A program made the translations under genes and the position numbers. 64,000 bases of DNA from Rhizobium sp. BK602 (GTDB lineage Bacteria; Pseudomonadota; Alphaproteobacteria; Rhizobiales; Rhizobiaceae). Below the pieces are notes generated by a model. That model searched no databases. It had not been told where the DNA came from and saw nothing but the letters and a program-made list of their open reading frames with translations. Location: positions 1 to 64,000 of the forward strand of contig NZ_JACIBC010000013.1 in NCBI RefSeq assembly GCF_014195095.1. The letters are read 5' to 3'. Positions 25,491 to 34,298 of this stretch are shown piece by piece. Positions within the stretch are counted from its first letter, which is position 1; each line of letters opens with the position of its first letter.

Positions 25491-25913
25491 ATGCCGATCC
25501 CAGGCAGAACCGCATTCCTTGCCTGCGCTGCCGCCATGGCGTGCCTGATGCCGCAACTTTCCCATGCCGCCGATCGTGACATGCTGCGGGTCTATATGGA
25601 CCATGCGCGCGTGCTGAAGCTCGATCGGCCCGTCAGCAAGGTCATCGTCGGCAATTCGCAGGTCGCGGACGCCACCGTGGCCGATCCAAAGACGATCGTC
25701 CTCACCGGCCGCAGTTTCGGCACGACGAACATCGTCCTGCTCGACGCCGACGGCAACGCCATCGTCGACGAACGCATCCTGGTGTCGATCGACGAAGGCA
25801 ATACCGTGCGCGTCTATCGCCAGACCGACCGCGCCGTGCTGTCCTGCACGCCCAATTGCGAGCAGCATGCCCAGCAGAACAATAACAACGCCACCGCGAG
25901 CACCACTCCCTGA
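25491..25913 (+). CDS. Pilus assembly protein with secretin N-terminal domain
   Basis: 140 residues. Signal peptide about 1-26 (AAAMACLMPQLSHA-A). The mature part (DMLRVYMDHARVLKLDRPVSKVIVGNSQVADATVADPKTIVLTGRSFGTTNIVLLD) closely resembles the N-terminal domain of CpaC but there is no secretin barrel. The tail has a CTPNC pair and an asparagine/threonine-rich end. Such stand-alone proteins accompany alphaproteobacterial Tad loci; a periplasmic role with CpaC is inferred. ATG 25491 with GAGG upstream is preferred to TTG 25470. Confidence 0.85.
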   Translation: MPIPGRTAFLACAAAMACLMPQLSHAADRDMLRVYMDHARVLKLDRPVSKVIVGNSQVADATVADPKTIVLTGRSFGTTNIVLLDADGNAIVDERILVSIDEGNTVRVYRQTDRAVLSCTPNCEQHAQQNNNNATASTTP

Positions 25914-25991
25914 CGGGAGCCTATCCGTCGCTCTATTCGACTATACTGTATAGATGCGGACTTTTCTGAATAATCCGGATTTCCTCTAAAT

Positions 25992-26687
25992 ATGAAGAGA
26001 GAAGGGAAACGGATTATCAAGGAAGCACTTCTAGTCTCGCCCCGATTCATCGCCGCGGATTCCATCATGACGCCAGACGACGATCTTTTCGGGGGCAACG
26101 ATCCTGCACGGCAGCGCGCCAGGGGCAAATTGCGCGCCTTCGTGCGCGCCCGCGACGGCGCGGCAGCCATCGAGTTCGCGCTGCTGGCCATTCCCTATTT
26201 CATGATCATCTTCGCGATCCTGGAGACCTTCGTCGCCTTCATGGCCGAACAAGTGGTCTCCAATGCCGTCGATACGCTGTCGCGCCAGATCAGGACCGGA
26301 CAGATCACCGCGGCCAATACGACCGAGCAGCAGTTCCGCCAGGCCTTCTGCAATGAGATCTCGGTGCTCATCGCCTGCTCGGCGGCGGAGCTGAAAACGC
26401 CGGCGAGCCTCTATCTCGACGTCAAGAGCTATTCGACCTTCGCGGACATGCCGACGACCATCCCGCGCGCTACGTCCGACCCCTATTCCGATCTCAATAC
26501 CACCGGCTTCACATTCGCACCCGGCGGCGCCAAAACGGACAATATGGTGCGCGCCTATTACCGCTGGCAGGTGATCGTCGATCTGCTGCGACCCTATCTG
26601 ACCAACATACGCCCCTCCGACGGCTCGATGCCGAGCACCTATCTGATCGTCGCGACGTCGGCCTTCCAGAACGAGAACTATCCGTGA
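25992..26687 (+). CDS. TadE-like pseudopilin (first of two)
   Basis: 231 residues if started at ATG 25992. The TadE signature is DGAAAIEFALLAIPYFMIIFAILETFVAFMAEQ at about 54-86: a charged stretch, the AIEFAL motif and one membrane helix. The remainder is periplasmic with two cysteines (FCNEISVLIACS). TadE proteins are minor pilins processed by the prepilin peptidase. No start has a clear ribosome site; ATG 26067 would give a 206-residue product closer to family length. It overlaps the next gene by four bases. Confidence 0.85.
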   Translation: MKREGKRIIKEALLVSPRFIAADSIMTPDDDLFGGNDPARQRARGKLRAFVRARDGAAAIEFALLAIPYFMIIFAILETFVAFMAEQVVSNAVDTLSRQIRTGQITAANTTEQQFRQAFCNEISVLIACSAAELKTPASLYLDVKSYSTFADMPTTIPRATSDPYSDLNTTGFTFAPGGAKTDNMVRAYYRWQVIVDLLRPYLTNIRPSDGSMPSTYLIVATSAFQNENYP

Positions 26688-27280
26688 GGCGGCGGCGCGG
26701 CATATCGGGCAAGGGTGTGGGGGCAAGCCTGCGCGTGTGTCTGCGGCGCTTCGCAGGCGACGAGCGCGGCATCGGCGCGATCGAATTCGCCATCCTGTTC
26801 CCGGTGCTGCTGATGCTCTATCTCGGCGCCTTCGAACTCACGATCGGCCTCAGCGTCGCCAAGCGCGCCACCCGCGCCGCGGGCTCGATCGCCGATATCG
26901 TGACCCAGCAAACCAGCGTCACCAAGTCGACACTCACTCCCATGCCTTCCGTCGCCAGCGCGATTCTCGCGCCCTATACGACCACTGGCCTGACATTGAA
27001 GATCACCGGCGTGCAGCTCGACGCCGGCGGCAACGGCACGGTCACCTGGTCCTGGGCGCAGGATGGCAGCAAGCCCTACACGACCGGCAGCGCCGTCAGC
27101 GTACCCAGCGATCTCAGCCAGCCGAGCACCTTTCTCATCCGCACCGAACTCGCCCTGCCCTACCAGCTTTTGAGCTTCGGTGCCGACTTCCTGCCGGCCG
27201 GCAGCAATGAGATCACCATCAGCCGCCAATATTATTACCGCCCGCGCACCGCGGATGCGATCACCTGCAGCGATTGCTGA
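26684..27280 (+). CDS. TadE-like pseudopilin (second)
   Basis: 198 residues from GTG 26684, which overlaps the previous stop (GTGA). The signature DERGIGAIEFAILFPVLLMLYLGAFELTIGL lies near residues 25-55, with a single helix and a periplasmic domain ending in TCSDC. Together with the gene before it this is the TadE/TadF-type pair. No TadG with a von Willebrand domain follows; the next gene is deoB, 136 bases on. Confidence 0.87.
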   Translation: MRRRRGISGKGVGASLRVCLRRFAGDERGIGAIEFAILFPVLLMLYLGAFELTIGLSVAKRATRAAGSIADIVTQQTSVTKSTLTPMPSVASAILAPYTTTGLTLKITGVQLDAGGNGTVTWSWAQDGSKPYTTGSAVSVPSDLSQPSTFLIRTELALPYQLLSFGADFLPAGSNEITISRQYYYRPRTADAITCSDC

Positions 27281-27416
27281 GCGGACGCGTCGAAAATCGA
27301 CGTGCGGCGACCTATCCCGCGATAAAATTGCCAAGTTGGCGCCTGCGTTATATGGGTGACGTCCAAGGGCGCCGGACTTAGAATATCGCACCCTCAGCAA
27401 TCTTATCGGGTGACCC

Positions 27417-28637
27417 ATGGCACGCGCATTTCTCTTCGTTCTGGACTCCTTCGGCGTCGGCGGCGGCCCGGATGCGGCCGCCTATGGCGACGAAGGTGCC
27501 GACACGCTCGGCCACATCGCTGAATTCTGCGCCGCAGGCGCCGGCGATCGCGAGGGCCTGCGTTCCGGTGCGCTGCGGCTGCCGAACATGTCCGCCCTCG
27601 GCCTGTTGGAAATCGCCAAGTCGGCGACGGGACACTATCCCGACGGCATGCCGCGGCCGGAAAAGATCCATGGCCTCTATGGCTGCGCCAGCGAGGTCTC
27701 GCGCGGCAAGGACACGCCATCCGGCCATTGGGAAATCGCCGGCACGCCCGTTGCGTTCGACTGGGGCTATTTCCCCACCGAAGGCGATGCCTTCCCGCCC
27801 GAACTTGTGGAGGCCATCTGCAAGGCGGCCGATCTGCCCGGCATTCTCGGCAATTGCCATGCCTCGGGAACCGAGATCATCGCAAGACATGGCGAGGAGC
27901 ACATCCGCAGCGGCAAGCCGATCTGCTACACATCCTCCGATTCCGTCTTCCAGATCGCCGCGCATGAGCGGCATTTCGGCCTGGACCGGCTGATCGCCCT
28001 CTGTCAGATCGTCCGCACCCTGCTCGATCCCTATAATATCGGCCGTGTCATCGCCCGCCCCTTCATCGGCGAGACGCCGGCGGACTTCGAGCGCACCGGC
28101 AACCGCCGCGATTTCTCGGTGCTGCCGCCGGAACCGACGCTGCTCGACCGGCTGATCAAAGCCGAGCGCAGCGTGCATGCGGTCGGCAAGATCGGCGACA
28201 TCTTCGCCCATCAGGGCATTTCCAGGGTCATCAAGGCCAACGGCAACATGAAGCTGATGGACGCGACGCTGAGGACCATGGACGAGGCAGCCGACGGCGA
28301 TCTCGTCTTCACCAATTTCGTCGATTTCGACATGGTCTACGGCCACCGCCGCGACGTGCCGGGCTATGCCGCCGCGCTTGAGGCTTTCGACGCGCGCCTA
28401 CCCGAGGTGAACGAGAAGCTGAAACCCGGCGATCTCGTCATCCTGACCGCCGATCACGGCTGCGATCCGACCTGGCGCGGCACCGACCATACGCGCGAGC
28501 GCGTGCCGGTCATGGCCTACGGGCCGGGCATCCGCCCGCGCTCGATCGGCGTGCGCCAGAGCTATGCCGATATCGGCGAGACCGTGGCGCGCCATCTGGG
28601 AATTGCGGCGGGGCCGCATGGAAGGAGTTTTCTGTGA
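27417..28637 (+). CDS. deoB: Phosphopentomutase
   Basis: 406 residues, full length. An alkaline-phosphatase-superfamily metalloenzyme that interconverts (deoxy)ribose 1-phosphate and 5-phosphate. Metal and catalytic blocks: FVLDSFGVGG at the start, the phospho-acceptor region GKDTPSGHWEIAG (about 98-110), NFVDFDMVYGHRRD (about 301-314), LTADHGCDPTWRGTDHTRE (about 343-361). It overlaps add by four bases. With the deoA, deoC and phosphorylase genes opposite, it moves the pentose from nucleosides towards glyceraldehyde 3-phosphate. Confidence 0.96.
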   Translation: MARAFLFVLDSFGVGGGPDAAAYGDEGADTLGHIAEFCAAGAGDREGLRSGALRLPNMSALGLLEIAKSATGHYPDGMPRPEKIHGLYGCASEVSRGKDTPSGHWEIAGTPVAFDWGYFPTEGDAFPPELVEAICKAADLPGILGNCHASGTEIIARHGEEHIRSGKPICYTSSDSVFQIAAHERHFGLDRLIALCQIVRTLLDPYNIGRVIARPFIGETPADFERTGNRRDFSVLPPEPTLLDRLIKAERSVHAVGKIGDIFAHQGISRVIKANGNMKLMDATLRTMDEAADGDLVFTNFVDFDMVYGHRRDVPGYAAALEAFDARLPEVNEKLKPGDLVILTADHGCDPTWRGTDHTRERVPVMAYGPGIRPRSIGVRQSYADIGETVARHLGIAAGPHGRSFL

Positions 28638-29602
28638 CATCGCATTTGAAGAAGGTCGAGCTGCACTGCCATCTGGAAGGTGCGGCTCCCCCGGCGCTGA
28701 CGCTCGCCCAGGCGCGGAAATATAATGTCGATACCAGCGCCTTCCTGCGCGACGGCGTCTATCTCTGGAAGGATTTCGCCGAATTCCTCGTCTGCTACGA
28801 CAAGGTTTCCGAGGTCTACCGCACCGAGGAAGACTATGCGCTGCTGACCGAGACCTATCTCGAAGAGCTTGCCGGCATCGGCACGATCTATAGCGAGCTG
28901 ATCGTCTCCCCCGATCATGGCGACCGTATCGGCCTCGGCGCCGAGGCCTATATGCAGGGTGTGTCAGCCGGCATCCGCACCGCCAGGGAAAAGACCGGCA
29001 TCGAGGCGCGGCTGATCGTCACCGGCGAGCGTCATTTCGGGCCGGATCGGGTGGTGAAAGCAGCCGAATACGCGGCGAAAAGCGACAATCCGCTGATCAC
29101 GGGCTTCAACATGGCCGGCGAGGAGCGCATGGGCCGCGTGGCGGATTATGCCCGCGCCTTCGACATCGCCCGCGAGGCCGGCCTCGGGCTCACGATCCAT
29201 GCCGGCGAAGTCTGCGGCGCCTTTTCCGTCGCCGACGCGGTCGACCTCGTCCGTCCGGCGCGCATCGGCCATGGTGTGCGCGCCATCGAGGATGCCGATC
29301 TGGTCAAGCGTCTCGCCGATCTCGGCACGGTGCTGGAGGTCTGCCCCGGCTCGAACATCGCCCTCAACGTCTTCCCGGATTTCCCCTCGCACCCGCTGCG
29401 CAAGCTGCGCGACGCCGGCGTGCGCGTAACGATCAGTTCGGACGACCCGCCCTTCTTCCACACCTCGCTCAAGCGCGAATACGAACTGGCCTCCACCGCC
29501 TTCGGCTTCAGCGACGACGAGATCGATGCCATGACCCGCACGGCGATCGAGGCGGCTTTCGTGGATGAGGTGACACGGGCGGCGTTGCTGACACGATTGT
29601 AG
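28634..29602 (+). CDS. add: Adenosine deaminase
   Basis: 322 residues from GTG 28634, coupled to deoB by a GTGA overlap. Zinc ligands and catalytic residues are in place: HCHLEG near residue 11, TIHAGEVCG (His and Glu) near 193-201, GHGVRAI, and SSDDPPFF near 275-282. It converts adenosine and deoxyadenosine to inosine and deoxyinosine, the substrates of the purine nucleoside phosphorylase at 33.1-33.9 kb. An adenine-deaminase-like specificity cannot be excluded by reading alone. Confidence 0.93.
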   Translation: MTSHLKKVELHCHLEGAAPPALTLAQARKYNVDTSAFLRDGVYLWKDFAEFLVCYDKVSEVYRTEEDYALLTETYLEELAGIGTIYSELIVSPDHGDRIGLGAEAYMQGVSAGIRTAREKTGIEARLIVTGERHFGPDRVVKAAEYAAKSDNPLITGFNMAGEERMGRVADYARAFDIAREAGLGLTIHAGEVCGAFSVADAVDLVRPARIGHGVRAIEDADLVKRLADLGTVLEVCPGSNIALNVFPDFPSHPLRKLRDAGVRVTISSDDPPFFHTSLKREYELASTAFGFSDDEIDAMTRTAIEAAFVDEVTRAALLTRL

Positions 29603-29724
29603 AGGCCGGATTTTAGGGCGCAGATTGGGGATGATATCGGGCCTTTCGCCCTATTTCCTTGCACCAGAGACGATTTCCGTGAAAGAAACATCTCATATCG
29701 CGGAATTACTGGAAGGCTGAAACC

Positions 29725-30354
29725 ATGGACGGCGTCACTGTCATCGATCACCCGCTTGTGCAACACAAGCTCACAATCATGCGCAAGAAGGAGACGTCGA
29801 CAGGGAGTTTCCGTCGGCTACTGCGCGAGATCTCGACGCTGCTCTGTTACGAAGTGACGCGCGACCTCGAACTGACCATCGAGACCATCGATACACCGCT
29901 GCAGCCGATGGACGCGCCGATCCTCGAGGGCAAGAAGCTGGTCTTCGCCTCGATCCTGCGCGCCGGCAACGGCCTGCTCGAAGGCATGCTCGACCTCGTG
30001 CCGTCCGCCCGCGTCTCGCATATCGGCGTCTATCGCGATCATGAGACCCTGCAGCCGGTCGAATATTACTTCAAGGCGCCGGAGGACATTGCCGAGCGTC
30101 TAATCATCGTCGTCGACCCGATGCTGGCCACCGGCAATTCCTCGATCGCGGCGATCGACAAGCTGAAGGAGCGTGGCGCCCACAATATCCGCTTCCTCTG
30201 CCTGCTTGCCGCCCCCGAGGGCATCGCCAATTTCCGCGCCGCGCATCCGGACGTGCCGGTCTTCACCGCGGCCATCGACAGCCACCTGAACGAGAAAGGC
30301 TATATCGTTCCCGGCCTCGGCGATGCCGGCGACCGCATGTACGGCACGAAGTAA
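29725..30354 (+). CDS. upp: Uracil phosphoribosyltransferase
   Basis: 209 residues, typical length. It makes UMP from uracil and PRPP. The PRPP loop is IIVVDPMLATGNSSIAAI (about 126-143), with SILRAGNGLLEGML (about 76-89) and the uracil-binding C-terminal YIVPGLGDAGDRMYGTK. It captures uracil released by pyrimidine nucleoside phosphorolysis. It lies 122 bases after add and is followed by a strong terminator. Confidence 0.97.
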   Translation: MDGVTVIDHPLVQHKLTIMRKKETSTGSFRRLLREISTLLCYEVTRDLELTIETIDTPLQPMDAPILEGKKLVFASILRAGNGLLEGMLDLVPSARVSHIGVYRDHETLQPVEYYFKAPEDIAERLIIVVDPMLATGNSSIAAIDKLKERGAHNIRFLCLLAAPEGIANFRAAHPDVPVFTAAIDSHLNEKGYIVPGLGDAGDRMYGTK

Positions 30355-30380
30355 AGAGCCACCTCTCTATCGTCTCTTGG

Positions 30381-30409
30381 CCCGGCGGTTTCCGAACTGC
30401 CGGGCTTTT
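30381..30409 (+). terminator. Rho-independent terminator after upp
   Basis: Stem CCCGGCGGTT (30381-30390) pairs with AACTGCCGGG (one G-T pair) around a TCCG loop and runs straight into CTTTTT. Located 27 bases after the upp stop. Confidence 0.9.
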
Positions 30410-30454
30410 TATTGATCTGTTTAGCGGCCTGTCAGCAAAATCGGTCTAGACATG

Positions 30455-30479
30455 ACAAAGCCCGCAGGAGGGGCTTTGT
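30455..30479 (+). promoter_or_regulatory. Hairpin presenting the Shine-Dalgarno of the aspartic protease gene
   Basis: Nine-base perfect arms ACAAAGCCC (30455-30463) and GGGCTTTGT (30471-30479) with the 7-base loop GCAGGAG. The AGGAGG ribosome site (30466-30471) is in the loop and the first paired base, and the ATG is at 30482. No T-run follows on either strand. Confidence 0.6.
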
Positions 30480-30481
30480 CG

Positions 30482-31012
30482 ATGTTCGTTCGCGTCCTTG
30501 TCTTTGCCGGTATCGTCGCCGCCGCGGCCACGCAGGTGCCGTCGCTATTGACCATGCAGACCGCCACGGACGAAAGCCCGACGCCTGCCATCGGCACCGC
30601 GTCTGCGGAGCGGCAACAGGTCTCGACGGTCAGCCTGCCGCATGGCAGCATGCTGCTGCCCGCCGGAGCGGGTGGTCACTATCAGGGCGATTTCAAGATC
30701 AACGGCCGGCCGGTGCAAGGCATGATCGACACCGGCGCAACCTATGTGGCGATCAACGAGAGCACAGCGCGGCGCCTCGGCATCAGCGGTAGCGAGCTCG
30801 ACTATCGCTACACCACGCAGACGGCCAACGGCACGTCCAAGGTGGCGCTCGTCAAGCTCGACCGCCTGGAAATCGGCACGATCAGGGTTCGGGACGTCGA
30901 TGCCGTGGTGGCGAAGGACGGCGCCTTGAGCACGACGCTGATCGGCATGAGTTTCCTGAAAAAACTCAATTCCTACGGCGTCGAGAACGGCTCGCTGCGG
31001 CTGACACAGTAA
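30482..31012 (+). CDS. Retropepsin-like clan AA aspartic protease (TIGR02281 type)
   Basis: 176 residues. An N-terminal signal-anchor (about 4-20, VLVFAGIVAAAATQVP) places the rest in the periplasm. The retroviral-type aspartic motif is MIDTGATYVAINESTARRLGI with catalytic D83; one such motif per chain means it would act as a dimer. The later VKLDRLEIGTIRVRDVDAVV and LIGMSFLKKL fit the same family. ATG 30482 with AGGAGG is chosen over ATG 30452, which has no ribosome site. It converges with deoA, 5 bases apart. Confidence 0.88.
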   Translation: MFVRVLVFAGIVAAAATQVPSLLTMQTATDESPTPAIGTASAERQQVSTVSLPHGSMLLPAGAGGHYQGDFKINGRPVQGMIDTGATYVAINESTARRLGISGSELDYRYTTQTANGTSKVALVKLDRLEIGTIRVRDVDAVVAKDGALSTTLIGMSFLKKLNSYGVENGSLRLTQ

Positions 31013-31017
31013 CCGCG

Positions 31018-32325
31018 TCAGATGCGCGAGACGATCACCGGTGGCAGAGTGGGAGCAGTATCTGCGATCCGATAATTGCCCGCGAGATCGGCCACCGCCC
31101 TCTCCGCGCCTGCCTCATCGGCGGCGTGGACCGTCGCGATGCGATCGCCCTTGCTCACCTTCGTTCCGAGCGGCAGGATATCGCTGAAGCCGACGCTATG
31201 GTCGATCTTGTCCGGCGGACGACGGCGGCCGCCACCCAGATCGATGACACCAATGCCGATGGCGCGGGCATCGCAGGCTGCAAGCCAACCGTCCGAAGAC
31301 GCGAGAACCGGCCTTTGCACCGGCGCCGCGACCAGATATTTAGCCGGATTCTCCAGAAGATCGACAGGGCCGCCGAGACCATGGACCATGCGGCCGAACA
31401 GCTCTGCCGCCTTGCCGGAGGCGAGTGCCCTGCGCGCATCGGCTATGGCCTCGACAAGTGTCTTCGCAGTCCCCGCCTGAACCAGCATCTTGGCCGCAAA
31501 GGCCAGCACCACCTGCTCCAGCCGCGTGCCCGCCTTGCCGCCCTTCAGGAAATCCAGGCAATTGTGGATTTCGACGACATTGCCGACGGCGTCGGCGAGC
31601 GGCTGGTTCATGTCGGTAATCAGGGCCGAGGTCTTCAGCCCCGCGCCATTCGCCACCTCGACCAGCGAGCCGGCGAGCGTTTCGGCCTCTTCGGCCGAGG
31701 TCATGAAGGCGCCAGAGCCGATCTTGACGTCGAGCACCAGCGTCTGAAGCCCGGCGGCCAGTTTCTTCGACAGGATGGAGGCGGTGATCAGCGGCACGGA
31801 ATCGACGGTCGCCGTGACATCGCGCACCGCATAGAGCTCGCCGTCGGCGGGCGCCAGGGCGCCGGTCTGGCCGATGATGGCGCAGCCTACGTCGTCCACC
31901 ACCTTGCGGAAACGCGCCGCATCCGGGGTGATGCCATAACCGGGGATCGATTCCAGCTTGTCGAGCGTGCCGCCGGTATGGCCAAGACCGCGGCCGGAGA
32001 TCATCGGCACGGCAAGACCGCAGGCGGCGGCGATCGGGGCGAGCATCAGCGAGACATTGTCGCCGACGCCGCCGGTCGAATGCTTGTCGGCAATCGGCCT
32101 GTCGATCCCGGCCCAGGAAAGCATGTCGCCGGAGCGGGCCATGGCGAGCGTCAGCGCCACCACCTCCTCGCGCGTCATACCGCGAAACCAGACGGCCATG
32201 GCAAAGGCGCCGATCTGGCTTTCCGCCAGCTCGCCGTGCGCCAGCGCTGCGATGAAGCTATCGATATCGGCGGCCGACAATGTGCCGCCGTTGCGCTTCA
32301 GCCGGATGATCTCCTGTGGGATCAT
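31018..32325 (-). CDS. deoA: Thymidine phosphorylase
   Basis: 435 residues, close to the E. coli enzyme. It splits thymidine and deoxyuridine to base and deoxyribose 1-phosphate. Signature regions: DKHSTGGVGDNVSLMLAPIAAACGL (phosphate binding, about 83-107), SGRGLGHTGGTLDKLESIPG, and the C-terminal alpha/beta domain. Last gene of the nucleoside operon, with GAGG before ATG 32325, 4 bases after the deoC stop. A longer frame to 32460 overlaps deoC and is rejected. Confidence 0.95.
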   Translation of the reverse strand: MIPQEIIRLKRNGGTLSAADIDSFIAALAHGELAESQIGAFAMAVWFRGMTREEVVALTLAMARSGDMLSWAGIDRPIADKHSTGGVGDNVSLMLAPIAAACGLAVPMISGRGLGHTGGTLDKLESIPGYGITPDAARFRKVVDDVGCAIIGQTGALAPADGELYAVRDVTATVDSVPLITASILSKKLAAGLQTLVLDVKIGSGAFMTSAEEAETLAGSLVEVANGAGLKTSALITDMNQPLADAVGNVVEIHNCLDFLKGGKAGTRLEQVVLAFAAKMLVQAGTAKTLVEAIADARRALASGKAAELFGRMVHGLGGPVDLLENPAKYLVAAPVQRPVLASSDGWLAACDARAIGIGVIDLGGGRRRPPDKIDHSVGFSDILPLGTKVSKGDRIATVHAADEAGAERAVADLAGNYRIADTAPTLPPVIVSRI

Positions 32326-32329
32326 CGCC

Positions 32330-33103
32330 TCAATAGCCTGACGACGCTGTCTTGGATTGCCCGCCGGCCAGCACGTTGAGGATATCGTCGAGCAGGCTCG
32401 ACGCACCGAAACGGAAGGTGGATGGCATGGCCCAGTCCGGCGCCATGATGGTTTCGGCAAGGCTCAGATAGAGCGCCGCATCGGCGACGGAACCGATACC
32501 GCCGGCCGGCTTGAAACCGACCTTGCGACCACTGGCTCGAATGGCCCGCAGCATGATGTCGGCGGCTTCGAGCGTCGCGTTGACGGCGACCTTGCCGGTG
32601 GAGGTCTTGATGAAATCGGAACCCGCCGCGATCGCCAGCTCGGAGGCGCGCTGGATCAGCGCCACGTCCTTGAGCTCGCCGGTTTCCAAGATGGTCTTCA
32701 GGATCACCGGCCCAGTGCATTCGGCCTTGACGGCGGAGACCATGTCGGTGACCGCCCGTTCGTTGCCGGCCAGAAGCGCGCGATAGGGAATGACGAGATC
32801 GATCTCGTCGGCGCCGTCGGCGATCGCCTCGCGCGCCTCGGCGGCGACATCGGCCACTTCCATATCGCCGGCCGGGAAATTCACCACGGTCGCGATCTTC
32901 ACCGCATGGTCGGTGCCGAGAATGCCGCGCGCCTGGGCGACGAAGCGCGGCCAGATGCAGATGGCGGCGGTGTTGCCATAGGGCGATTGCGCCCGTTCGC
33001 AGAGCGTCTCGATCTGGGCCGGCGTACAATCATCCTTGAGATTGGTGAGGTCGAGAAGGGAAAGCGCAACGGCCGCCGTTTCTCTCAGGGAATGGCTCGT
33101 CAT
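32330..33103 (-). CDS. deoC: Deoxyribose-phosphate aldolase
   Basis: 257 residues of the class I DeoC family. It cleaves deoxyribose 5-phosphate to acetaldehyde and glyceraldehyde 3-phosphate. The Schiff-base lysine is in GSDFIKTSTGKVAVNATLE (near 168-176); the second active-site lysine is in GRKVGFKPAGGIG (near 200). It lies between the purine nucleoside phosphorylase gene and deoA. Confidence 0.96.
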   Translation of the reverse strand: MTSHSLRETAAVALSLLDLTNLKDDCTPAQIETLCERAQSPYGNTAAICIWPRFVAQARGILGTDHAVKIATVVNFPAGDMEVADVAAEAREAIADGADEIDLVIPYRALLAGNERAVTDMVSAVKAECTGPVILKTILETGELKDVALIQRASELAIAAGSDFIKTSTGKVAVNATLEAADIMLRAIRASGRKVGFKPAGGIGSVADAALYLSLAETIMAPDWAMPSTFRFGASSLLDDILNVLAGGQSKTASSGY

Positions 33104-33105
33104 CG

Positions 33106-33906
33106 TCAGTTTCCTCCATCCGCAATCATTTCCGTCAGAATAGCCGCAAGTCGGGCGCCGCCGACCGGAGCCATATCCTTGGTCTCCTCATGCGTCAGCT
33201 CGGCGCCGGTCATGCCAGCCCCATAGTTAGTAATGACGGAGGCCGCGGCAACCCTCAGGCCGAAAAGACGCGCCAGAATGACCTCCGGCACCGTCGACAT
33301 GCCGACGGCATCGGCGCCGAGGATGCGCGCCATGCGGATCTCCGCCGGCGTTTCGAAGCTCGGCCCGGAGAACCACATATAGACGCCATGCGACAGCTTG
33401 ATCTCGGCCTTTTCCGCCGCCTTGCGCATGCGGATGATGAGATCGGCGTCATAGGCGCTGGTCATGCCGACGAAACGGCTGTCGCTTTCCTCGCCGATCA
33501 GCGGGTTCATGCCGGAATAATTGATGTGGTCGGTGATCTGCATCACCGAGCCCGGCGGCATCTCCTCGCGCAGCGACCCGGCGGAATTGGTCAGGATCAG
33601 CGTTTCGACGCCGAGCGCCTTCAGCGTCTCGATCGGCACGCGCATGGCGTTGGCGTCGCCCTTTTCGTAATAATGGACGCGGCCCGACAGCATGACGACC
33701 GGGACATCGCCGAGCGTGCCGGCGACCAGCGTACCGGCATGACCGGAAACGGCGCTGATCGGGAAGCCCGGAATCTCCGCATAGGGAATGCGCACGGCAT
33801 TCTGCACCTGATCCACCAGCGAGCCCAGGCCGGAGCCGAGGACGATGCCGTAGCGCGGCTGGAGATCGCCGAGCTTTTCGGCGAGGACGTCGACGGCCGC
33901 GCTCAT
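33106..33906 (-). CDS. Purine-nucleoside phosphorylase (trimeric class)
   Basis: 266 residues, the size of trimeric inosine/guanosine phosphorylases. The phosphate-binding GIVLGSGLGSLVDQV is near the N terminus, HAGTLVAGTLGDVPVVMLSGRVHYYEKGD follows, and the base-binding region has GPSFETPAEIRMARILGADAVGMSTVPEVILAR (about 185-217), then SVITNYGAGM. It yields purine bases and (deoxy)ribose 1-phosphate. The start ATG 33906 overlaps the cdd stop (ATGA). Confidence 0.94.
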   Translation of the reverse strand: MSAAVDVLAEKLGDLQPRYGIVLGSGLGSLVDQVQNAVRIPYAEIPGFPISAVSGHAGTLVAGTLGDVPVVMLSGRVHYYEKGDANAMRVPIETLKALGVETLILTNSAGSLREEMPPGSVMQITDHINYSGMNPLIGEESDSRFVGMTSAYDADLIIRMRKAAEKAEIKLSHGVYMWFSGPSFETPAEIRMARILGADAVGMSTVPEVILARLFGLRVAAASVITNYGAGMTGAELTHEETKDMAPVGGARLAAILTEMIADGGN

Positions 33907-34295
33907 CCCAGTATCTCGGTTTCGAAGCTGAAGGGCAGCAATTCGTCCATGGTCATGGTCTTCCTCACCCCGGTTTCGTCGCAAAGATAGATGCGCGTCT
34001 CCTTGTTGGCAAATTCGGCGATCTTCTGCCGGCAGCCGCCGCAGGGCGGGCAGAGCGGCAGTTTCTCGGCGATGACGGCCATTTCGACGATCTTCTTGGC
34101 ACCGCCCATGATCATGTGGCTGATCGCCGTGGGCTCGGCGCACCAGCCCTGCGGGAAGGACAGGTTCTCGATATTGGCGCCGGCATAGATCTTGCCGTCC
34201 TCGGCACGGATCGCCGCGCCGACGGGAAATTTGGAATAGGGGGCATGGGCGAAGGCCATCGCCCCGCGGGCGGCCTCGAACAGATCATGCGACAT
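33903..34295 (-). CDS. cdd: Cytidine deaminase
   Basis: 130 residues, the homotetrameric three-cysteine type. Zinc and catalytic residues: C52 and E54 in GWCAEPTAI, C85 and C88 in PPCGGCRQ. N-terminal HAPYSKFPVGAAIRAEDGKIYAGANIEN fits the family. The usual Arg after CAE is Pro (P55). It deaminates cytidine and deoxycytidine to uridines for the phosphorolytic route. It lies 3 bases after the permease gene and overlaps the next gene by four bases. Confidence 0.94.
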   Translation of the reverse strand: MSHDLFEAARGAMAFAHAPYSKFPVGAAIRAEDGKIYAGANIENLSFPQGWCAEPTAISHMIMGGAKKIVEMAVIAEKLPLCPPCGGCRQKIAEFANKETRIYLCDETGVRKTMTMDELLPFSFETEILG

Positions 34296-34298
34296 AGT

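Noticed and set aside
27288..27302. CGTCGA-AAA-TCGACG hairpin after the second TadE-like gene as terminator
   Set aside because: The stem is only six bases with a 3-base loop and no T-run follows, so it was not called.
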